Of a stretch of 11,017 bases of DNA, positions 6,722-11,017 are shown piece by piece (within the stretch, counting starts at the first letter, position 1; every line of letters starts with the position of its first letter). Source of the DNA: Candidatus Bipolaricaulota bacterium. GTDB lineage: Bacteria; Bipolaricaulota; Bipolaricaulia; RBG-16-55-9. The notes beneath the pieces are model-generated. The model searched no databases, was not told the origin of the DNA, and saw only the letters and a program-made list of their open reading frames with translations. The stretch covers positions 1 through 11,017 of the forward strand of contig JAHEOA010000180.1 in the NCBI GenBank assembly GCA_018609825.1, given 5' to 3'. Both the position numbers and the translations under genes were made by a program.

Positions 6722-6735
6722 CTGATTTAGATCAT
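6722..6735. promoter_or_regulatory. FNR-box-like palindrome TGAT-N4-ATCA (candidate operator 2)
   Basis: CTGATTTAGATCAT matches the FNR consensus TTGAT-N4-ATCAA at all eight core positions and misses only the outermost base on each side. Its centre (6728.5) is 41.5 bases upstream of a start point predicted from the -10 element at 6758-6763, the classical class II activator position. The adjacent regulator carries the FNR-type recognition residues. Confidence 0.6.
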
Positions 6736-6757
6736 GGCAGCGGCCGCGCGGCGACGC

Positions 6758-6763
6758 TATGCT
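6758..6763 (+). promoter_or_regulatory. Candidate -10 element for the + strand Cys-rich gene
   Basis: TATGCT matches four of six bases of TATAAT. Transcription from about 6770 would leave only three bases before the ATG at 6773, giving an essentially leaderless message. This agrees with the lack of a ribosome-binding site there. No -35 is visible; the FNR-like box occupies its place. Confidence 0.45.
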
Positions 6764-6772
6764 TGAGCAACC

Positions 6773-7129
6773 ATGGCAGCAAACGCGGAATCGAAGCGTC
6801 GAGGACGGCGATCGGCCGAGATCCTGGTTCTGGCGATCGGGCTCGTCCTCTTGGGTTTTCCCATCGTCCCGGCCAGCGACGCCTGCGGGCTCGCTCACGC
6901 CGATCCGCTCAGCTCTATGGCGGATACCCCGCCCACCGACTGCGAGTGCTGCCAGGGTTCGAGCGACGGATCCGCGCATTTGAGCGCTTCGTGCAGCATG
7001 TGTGCGGCGGCGGTTGCGGCGATCGCGTTCGACGTTCCGCGCCCCTTTGCCCTGAGCTTTCGCCTGATGGAATTCGCTCTGTCCGGGATCATGGCGTTCT
7101 CGGGCTTGGACCACCCTCCGACGCGTTGA
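6773..7129 (+). CDS. Small exported Cys-rich protein (divergent pair, plus member)
   Basis: A 118-residue protein. A basic N-terminus (KRRGRR) precedes a hydrophobic segment (16-33), probably a signal peptide or anchor. Cysteines follow at 38, 57, 59, 60, 74 and 77, with His69. DCECC (56-60) recalls the CxCC of DUF411. Residues 78-112 are moderately hydrophobic and could form a second membrane or amphipathic helix; the end is DHPPTR. From Cys59 to Pro116 the key residues align without gaps with the divergent minus-strand protein. It most resembles CopL/DUF2946-like copper-operon proteins, not securely. The ATG at 6773 has no ribosome-binding site but sits next to a predicted start point. A metal-binding role is inferred. 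Confidence 0.7.
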   Translation: MAANAESKRRGRRSAEILVLAIGLVLLGFPIVPASDACGLAHADPLSSMADTPPTDCECCQGSSDGSAHLSASCSMCAAAVAAIAFDVPRPFALSFRLMEFALSGIMAFSGLDHPPTR

Positions 7130-7156
7130 CCCCGATCTTCACGCCTGACGTGGCGC

Positions 7157-7178
7157 GGCGGCGCTTGCCATAGCCGCC
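7157..7178. other. Small GC-rich hairpin between the Cys-rich gene and the DUF411 gene
   Basis: GGCGGC and GCCGCC are separated by 10 bases, 27 bases after the stop of the Cys-rich gene. There is no T-run. It may end the upstream transcript weakly. A -10-like TATAGG (7201-7206) follows with no recognisable -35, so module B probably starts here under an activator. Confidence 0.3.
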
Positions 7179-7240
7179 TGGGCTCACGGTCTCTGACGCG
7201 TATAGGCTGAATCGACCCGTTCACTGCGAAAGGAGTCACC

Positions 7241-7741
7241 ATGAATCGCCCCATGATCGTTGCCGGTCTGTTGTTCGTCCTGGCCGTCGGCCTGACGGTC
7301 GCGCTCGGTCCCGAAAATCCGGACGACGCAGGGTCGAATGCCTCGTCGACCGCAGCAAGGGAGGTCGACGAGCTCACGGCCGTGCTCTATCACAACCCGA
7401 ACTGCGGCTGCTGCGGCGAGTACGTCGCCTATCTGCGCGAACACGGCGTGGAGGTGGACGTTCGGACCACCGACGGGTCTGAGATGATGGCGATCAAGGA
7501 CCGCCTCGGCATCGACCCTTCGATGCAGAGCTGCCACACCATGGAGATCGGTGGATACGCCGTCGAGGGCCACGTCCCGCTAGAGGCCATCGAGCAGCTG
7601 TTGAGCGAGCAACCCGACGTTCAGGGCATCGCGCTGCCCGGCATGCCGACCGGCTCGCCCGGCATGAGCGGCCCGAAGACCGAACCGTTCGAGATCTACG
7701 GGATCACGGACGAGGGCGCGGAGCTCTACCTCTCGCACTGA
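7241..7741 (+). CDS. DUF411 (CopG-like) copper-binding protein
   Basis: A 166-residue complete member of the family of which only the end is seen at 1-324. Residues 1-22 are a signal peptide or anchor, followed by an acidic, Ser-rich linker to about 45. The thioredoxin-like DUF411 domain carries Cys55-Gly-Cys57-Cys58 and Cys98-His99, the cysteines that in CopG hold a multinuclear Cu(I) cluster. The VEGHVP and ALPGMP-GSPGM segments are conserved. The likely role is periplasmic Cu(I) sequestration, perhaps with redox activity. AAAGGAG (7229-7235) supports the ATG. A TTCAC array separates it from the next gene, as after its paralog in module A. Confidence 0.93.
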   Translation: MNRPMIVAGLLFVLAVGLTVALGPENPDDAGSNASSTAAREVDELTAVLYHNPNCGCCGEYVAYLREHGVEVDVRTTDGSEMMAIKDRLGIDPSMQSCHTMEIGGYAVEGHVPLEAIEQLLSEQPDVQGIALPGMPTGSPGMSGPKTEPFEIYGITDEGAELYLSH

Positions 7742-7818
7742 CGCGGCGACCACGGGCGGTCACGAACGTGTGGCCCGAGGGGGGAGCGTGCGACGCGGGT
7801 CGGAATGCGCCCGGGAGG

Positions 7819-7862
7819 CTTCACCGAATCTCCACATCCTCTTCACGCCGCGTTCACACGGG
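7819..7862 (+). promoter_or_regulatory. Second four-unit 11-bp TTCAC-type repeat array
   Basis: TTCAC, TCCAC, TTCAC and TTCAC start at 7820, 7831, 7842 and 7853, 11 bp apart. The last unit begins 54 bp before the ATG at 7907, the same distance as in the array at 328-371. A -10-like CAGGAT (7868-7873) starts 15 bases after the last TTCAC, as CAGTCT does in the other array. Probable binding site of an OmpR/PhoB-type activator shared by both modules. Confidence 0.65.
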
Positions 7863-7906
7863 CCGTCCAGGATGAGGCCGAGAAGCCCAATGAAAGGATG
7901 TTGCCG

Positions 7907-8653
7907 ATGTCGAACGGACGACTGATGTTAGCGATCGCGCTCGTCGGCCTCCTGGCGATCGGATCGGTGGGGTTCGCCCATCGGGGCGGCCATCCGCCGG
8001 GCGATCCCGGGAGTGGACCCAACACCGGCTACGGCCCGGGCTCGCCCATCGTCGGCGCTGCCTGTGGCATGGCCCAAGGCGAGGGCGGCATGATGGGCGG
8101 CATGCGCGGTCCGGGCGGATTCCAGCTCGGCTGCGGGTTCAACCCCGGCTTTGTCGCGACCACGCCCATGGAGGCGACGCAAGCGGCCACCGCGTTCCTC
8201 GAGGCGACGTTCTGGGCCGGGCAAGGCTTGACGAGCGACCGAGTGTTGAGCTTCGCCAACCATTACGCCGTCGTCGTGACGGAAGCGGACACGGGCTACG
8301 GTGCCATGGTGGTGCTCGTCGACCGCGTCACCGGCGTCGTCTCGCCCGAGCCCGGCTCCAACATGATGTGGAACGGGCGCTACGACACGCGAGGCGGCGG
8401 CATGCACGGCGGCACAGCCGTCGATCCTGCGGATATGCCCGTGTCCGTGGCGGACGCTCGCTCGGCCGCCCAGCAGTTTGCCGACCGGTTTGCTCCCGAT
8501 GCCCAGATCGCCAGCGTGACGCCGTTCTACGGCCACTACACCGTCGCGCTCGATGGAGGCGACCGGCGGCTGATGCTCTCGGTCGACGGGGTCAGCGGCC
8601 AGGTCTGGTACCACAGCTGGCACGGCGCGTTTGAATCCACACAGAAGCTTTGA
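7907..8653 (+). CDS. Exported PepSY-like protein, Met/Gly-rich
   Basis: A 248-residue secreted protein paralogous to the first half of the protein at 1074-2213. The signal peptide probably cuts after Ala24, leaving His25 at the mature N-terminus (HRGGH). A Gly/Met-rich region with two Cys (about 30-78) precedes two PepSY-like units. The first ends with an NMMWN motif (Trp155), the second with WYHSWHG (234-240). It lacks the EF-hand and FlgD-like parts of its paralog. The start at 7907 is chosen because GAAAGGA (7892-7898) is correctly placed for it. A longer frame from 7805 would run through the TTCAC array, and an ATG at 7898 overlaps the ribosome-binding site. Function is unknown; the conserved His/Trp/Met motifs suggest metal binding (inference). 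Confidence 0.85.
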   Translation: MSNGRLMLAIALVGLLAIGSVGFAHRGGHPPGDPGSGPNTGYGPGSPIVGAACGMAQGEGGMMGGMRGPGGFQLGCGFNPGFVATTPMEATQAATAFLEATFWAGQGLTSDRVLSFANHYAVVVTEADTGYGAMVVLVDRVTGVVSPEPGSNMMWNGRYDTRGGGMHGGTAVDPADMPVSVADARSAAQQFADRFAPDAQIASVTPFYGHYTVALDGGDRRLMLSVDGVSGQVWYHSWHGAFESTQKL

Positions 8654-8676
8654 ACGCATCCGAAAGGAGTCACATT

Positions 8677-9546
8677 ATGAAGCGAATCGGTCTCATCGTC
8701 GGCGTGCTCGTCCTCTCCCTCGGGCTAATGCTCGGGCAGACCGGCATCAGCCAGATGGGTCAGCGGGGGCCGGCAGATCCAGCAGCGTCCCAAGATGCCA
8801 TGTCGATCCAGATGGAGACCCATCTGCTGCGCGCCATGAGCGAAGCCGGACTGGGTGTGGACCAGTTGCAGCGGATCCAGGGCGCCCTCGCCGACGTCCA
8901 GTCGGCCGAGGGGACGCGCCTGCAGCGCCAGCAGGAGCTGCGCGACTTCCTCTACGGCTGGCAGGGCTCGCCCGACGAGCTGGACAGCGCCCTGGAACCC
9001 TATGAGCAGGCACTGGATGAGGCTCGCCAAGCCTATCAGGACGCGCGTCAGTCCGCCGTTGCGGAAGTCCGCAGCATCCTGACGATCGCCCAGGGACGTG
9101 CGCTCAGTCAGGCGCTCCACGGCGGCATGGGCACGGACAACGCCCAAGGTCACGGTGCCATGCGCGGTCACGCCATGGGCCCGGGTCGCATGGGCGCACG
9201 CGCCGGTCAAGGCCAGCAGATGCGAGGGGGCACGTCAATGCGGGGCACGCCCGGCCATGGGCCAGCCGCATCCCCCTCACAGCGCGGCATGCCATCGAGC
9301 CGCATGGACCAGAGCCAACCCGAAGGGCCGAGGATGGGCGCCCGCATGCAGCGCCAGGGCCAGGCATCTGGCCAAGGCGGCGGCATGCAGGGCCACTGCC
9401 CCATGATGAACTCGGGCTCGATGGGCGGACAGCAGCGAGGCGCCTCGGCGGGTTCCGGCATCGGCCCCATCTTCATGGAGCACCTGGAGATGTGGCAGCA
9501 GGTGATCGGCGAGAAGCTGAACCGACTGGAGGGCCAATCCTCGTAA
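8677..9546 (+). CDS. Exported helical protein with Met/Gly/Gln-rich tail (Spy/CpxP-like)
   Basis: A 289-residue protein. Residues 1-20 are a signal peptide. Residues about 33-145 are predicted helical and charged, with an LTIAQ segment reminiscent of the LTxxQ motif of Spy/CpxP periplasmic chaperones. Residues about 147-262 are low-complexity, rich in Met, Gly, Gln, Arg and His, with one Cys in GHCPMM; this could bind copper. A final helix (about 265-287) closes the protein. The start at 8677 is set by AAAGGAG (8663-8669) 7 bases before it. It lies 23 bases after the PepSY-like gene and is the last gene of module B. Family assignment is tentative; a stress-related periplasmic role is inferred from context. 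Confidence 0.8.
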   Translation: MKRIGLIVGVLVLSLGLMLGQTGISQMGQRGPADPAASQDAMSIQMETHLLRAMSEAGLGVDQLQRIQGALADVQSAEGTRLQRQQELRDFLYGWQGSPDELDSALEPYEQALDEARQAYQDARQSAVAEVRSILTIAQGRALSQALHGGMGTDNAQGHGAMRGHAMGPGRMGARAGQGQQMRGGTSMRGTPGHGPAASPSQRGMPSSRMDQSQPEGPRMGARMQRQGQASGQGGGMQGHCPMMNSGSMGGQQRGASAGSGIGPIFMEHLEMWQQVIGEKLNRLEGQSS

Positions 9547-9598
9547 GGGCCGGTCGAGTGCGATCGGCGGCCATCATGCGTGACGGAGAACGGGCGCG

Positions 9599-9628
9599 AG
9601 GGCGGAGCGGACATGAGCTCCGCCCTTT
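9599..9628 (+). terminator. Intrinsic-type terminator after module B
   Basis: AGGGCGGAGC and GCTCCGCCCT form a perfect 10-bp stem with an 8-base loop, followed by a short T-run (9626-9628). It stands 52 bases after the stop of the Met-rich gene and just before the promoter of the DUF302 gene. Confidence 0.7.
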
Positions 9629-9655
9629 GGCGCGGGCGACGGAACGCCCTAGAAT
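9627..9655 (+). promoter_or_regulatory. Sigma-70-type promoter of the DUF302 gene
   Basis: A -35 TTGGCG (9627-9632) and a -10 TAGAAT (9650-9655) are separated by 17 bp, the best promoter match in the window. The start point would be near 9662, giving a leader of about 12 bases that begins at the ribosome-binding site GGAGG (9662-9666). The -35 uses the T-run of the upstream terminator. Confidence 0.65.
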
Positions 9656-9662
9656 CAGGGCG
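9645..9662. promoter_or_regulatory. Inverted repeat over the -10 of the DUF302 promoter
   Basis: CGCCCT (9645-9650) and AGGGCG (9657-9662) are perfect inverted arms flanking AGAATC, so they cover the -10 and the predicted start point. The position would suit a repressor operator. No regulator is assigned. Confidence 0.4.
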
Positions 9663-9673
9663 GAGGTGTCCGC

Positions 9674-10084
9674 ATGGCCCAAATGAGCGACTACGTCTAC
9701 GCGGTGGAGACGGAGAAGACGTTCGACCAGGCGCTCGTCGCGGTGCGTCGGGCGGCCGAGGCCCGGAAGTGGGGCGTGCTCGGCGACTACGACTTCAACG
9801 AGATTCTGGCGTCCAAGGGGTTCCCCCAAGATGAGTCCGTCAAGTCGCTCGACATCTGCAATCCCGGCTACGCGAACGCGTTCATGGGTGCGGAGCGACT
9901 GACGGCGCTGTGCATGCCCTGCAGCGTGCTGGTGTTCACCGAGCAGGGCCGCACCAAGATCGGCACGCTGCAGCCCTCGACGATGATGCCCCTGATCTTT
10001 CCGGAGGCGGCGCCCCAAGCGTCGGATCAACTGGCCCAGGTCACGGCCGACGTCCAGGCGATCGTGGACGAGGCGGCCGCCTGA
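9674..10084 (+). CDS. DUF302 family protein
   Basis: A 136-residue soluble protein without a signal peptide. The DUF302 pattern is clear: an N-terminal strand-helix unit (YAVETEKTFDQALVAVRRA), a GVLGDYDFNEIL segment, then CNPGYANAFM and ALCMPCSVLVF, the usual family region that normally reads LPC. Two cysteines in CMPC and one in ICNP could bind metal or be redox active. The fold is known but the biochemical role of the family is not established. GGAGG at 9662-9666 supports the ATG at 9674 rather than the one at 9683. It has its own promoter and is followed closely by the beta-propeller gene, whose start region overlaps its stop by the ribosome-binding site. Confidence 0.88.
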   Translation: MAQMSDYVYAVETEKTFDQALVAVRRAAEARKWGVLGDYDFNEILASKGFPQDESVKSLDICNPGYANAFMGAERLTALCMPCSVLVFTEQGRTKIGTLQPSTMMPLIFPEAAPQASDQLAQVTADVQAIVDEAAA

Positions 10085-10099
10085 GGTCCGGTGAACCGT

Positions 10100-11017
10100 A
10101 TGCCATCCTCCTCGATGGTCCGCGTGCCGATCTGGGTCGTTCTGGGGGCGTTGGCCGTGGCCGGCTTTCTGGCTTGGACGACGCTGGGCCCATCCGCGGG
10201 ATCATCCGCAACGTCCACGGTCCAGGATGACCGGTCCGAACGGAGGCCGGCGGATTCGTCGGCGGAGTCGTCGTCGCCCTCGCGATCGTCGTCATCGGAG
10301 ACCGCGTCGGTCCAGACGCCGACGGAGACGCGCGCGGCGCCGCCATCACAGCCGCTGATCGTGAGCCTTCGCCACCGATCGGCCCTGCTTAACGTGGAAG
10401 TCGAGGTGCAAGCGCGCTGGCCCACGGATGCCGAGCTCCGCTACATCGATGCCAGCCCCGACGGCTCGTTGATCCTCGGCACGAGCAGCGCAACCGATCA
10501 AACTCTGGCCATCGATGGGGCCACGGGGAAGGTGAGCGCGCGCGTCGACGTGGGCAAAGACCCGCAAGGCGTGGCGATCGCGCCCGACGGATCAGAAGCG
10601 CTCGTCGTCAACCGCGGCTCGAACACGGTCAGCTTCCTGCCCCTGAGCGATGGCGGCGTCCAGACGCCCACCCGAGCGATCAGCGTGGGACAGGCGCCGC
10701 AGAGCGTGGCCTTCTCGCCGAACGGAAGTCGGGCCTTTGTGACCGTTTCCGGAGCGGACCGCGTTGCGGTGCTCAACCTCTCCAGCCGGGAGGTCGAGAG
10801 GACGATTCCGGTCAGCGGCACGCCCCACGAGATCGCCGTCTCACCCGACGGCGGACGGCTGTACGTGACCGCCCGCGAGCGGGGCGACGTCGCGGTCGTC
10901 GATCTCGCGCGGGGGGCGGTCATCTGGCGCGTGGTCGTGGGCTCAAGCCCCCAAGCGTTGGCGGTCTCCCCAGATGGACAACGCGTGTACGTCGCCAGCC
11001 TCGGCACCGATCGGGTC
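10100..11017 (+). CDS. Membrane-anchored YVTN-type beta-propeller protein, 3' partial
   Basis: The frame is open to the end of the window (306 codons from ATG 10100). A transmembrane or signal segment (about residues 8-28) is followed by a Ser/Thr/Pro-rich linker (about 29-85). From about residue 117, repeats of some 42 residues with the pattern SPDG-x-x-hydrophobic-x-V mark the YVTN/lactonase-like beta-propeller family; about five repeats are visible. Such proteins act outside the inner membrane in binding or as enzymes, and no substrate can be named. GGTGA (10090-10094) favours the ATG at 10100; an in-frame GTG at 10091 is an alternative. It is probably co-transcribed with the DUF302 gene, whose stop is 16 bases upstream. 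Confidence 0.85.
   Translation, partial: MPSSSMVRVPIWVVLGALAVAGFLAWTTLGPSAGSSATSTVQDDRSERRPADSSAESSSPSRSSSSETASVQTPTETRAAPPSQPLIVSLRHRSALLNVEVEVQARWPTDAELRYIDASPDGSLILGTSSATDQTLAIDGATGKVSARVDVGKDPQGVAIAPDGSEALVVNRGSNTVSFLPLSDGGVQTPTRAISVGQAPQSVAFSPNGSRAFVTVSGADRVAVLNLSSREVERTIPVSGTPHEIAVSPDGGRLYVTARERGDVAVVDLARGAVIWRVVVGSSPQALAVSPDGQRVYVASLGTDRV

Noticed and set aside
7138..7142. Single TTCAC upstream of the DUF411 gene in module B
   Set aside because: No further unit is found at 11-bp steps, so it is not an array.
7745..7758. Short inverted repeat GACC-N6-GGTC after the DUF411 gene
   Set aside because: Four-base arms without a T-run are expected often by chance in such GC-rich sequence.
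7805..7906. N-terminal extension of the PepSY-like gene in module B
   Set aside because: It would translate the TTCAC array and hide the signal peptide; GAAAGGA supports 7907.
10498..11007. Minus-strand open frame opposite the beta-propeller
   Set aside because: The + strand shows regular SPDG-type repeats and an unbroken frame; the opposite frame is a by-product of that repeat structure.

Overview
The window is a copper (or related soft-metal) handling locus from a strongly GC-rich bacterium. Most genes encode exported, Met/His/Cys-rich proteins with signal peptides, so the organism has an active envelope or periplasmic copper economy. The lineage cannot be fixed from this sequence. A C-terminal FlgD/secretion-sorting-like domain on one gene, periplasmic Spy/CpxP-like features and CopB/DUF411 genes suggest a diderm, possibly from a poorly cultured phylum; that is inference. 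No mobile element, tRNA, rRNA or CRISPR array was seen, and no gap between genes exceeds about 140 bases.

Layout. Module A (1-5354, + strand): the C-terminal part of a DUF411/CopG-like protein; four 11-bp TTCAC-type repeats; an amicyanin-like cupredoxin with a Met/Trp-rich linker; a PepSY-like protein carrying an EF-hand and a FlgD-like C-terminal domain; a small His-rich exported protein; a second, plastocyanin-type cupredoxin; and, overlapping it by 8 bases, a CopB-type P1B ATPase (CPH type). A GC-rich hairpin lies between copB and a convergent gene. Control region (5439-7129): a minus-strand pair (small Cys/His protein, then a Crp/Fnr regulator) diverges from a + strand small Cys-rich protein. 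The 117-bp divergent gap holds two FNR-type palindromes whose centres are 31 bp apart. Module B (7241-9546, + strand): a complete DUF411 protein, a second four-unit TTCAC array, a second PepSY-like protein and a Met/Gly-rich helical protein, ended by a hairpin terminator. Last come a DUF302 protein with its own promoter (9674-10084) and a membrane-anchored YVTN-type beta-propeller that runs off the window.

How they may work together (inference from families): CopB exports copper from the cytoplasm. The coupled cupredoxin and the other Met/His/Cys-rich exported proteins bind or relay it outside the inner membrane. The DUF411 proteins sequester Cu(I). Modules A and B look like diverged copies of one unit (DUF411, array, PepSY protein). 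In both, the last TTCAC lies exactly 54 bp before the start codon, which points to a shared OmpR/PhoB-type activator not encoded here. The central divergent pair encodes paralogous small metal-binding-like proteins under probable control of the adjacent Fnr-type regulator.
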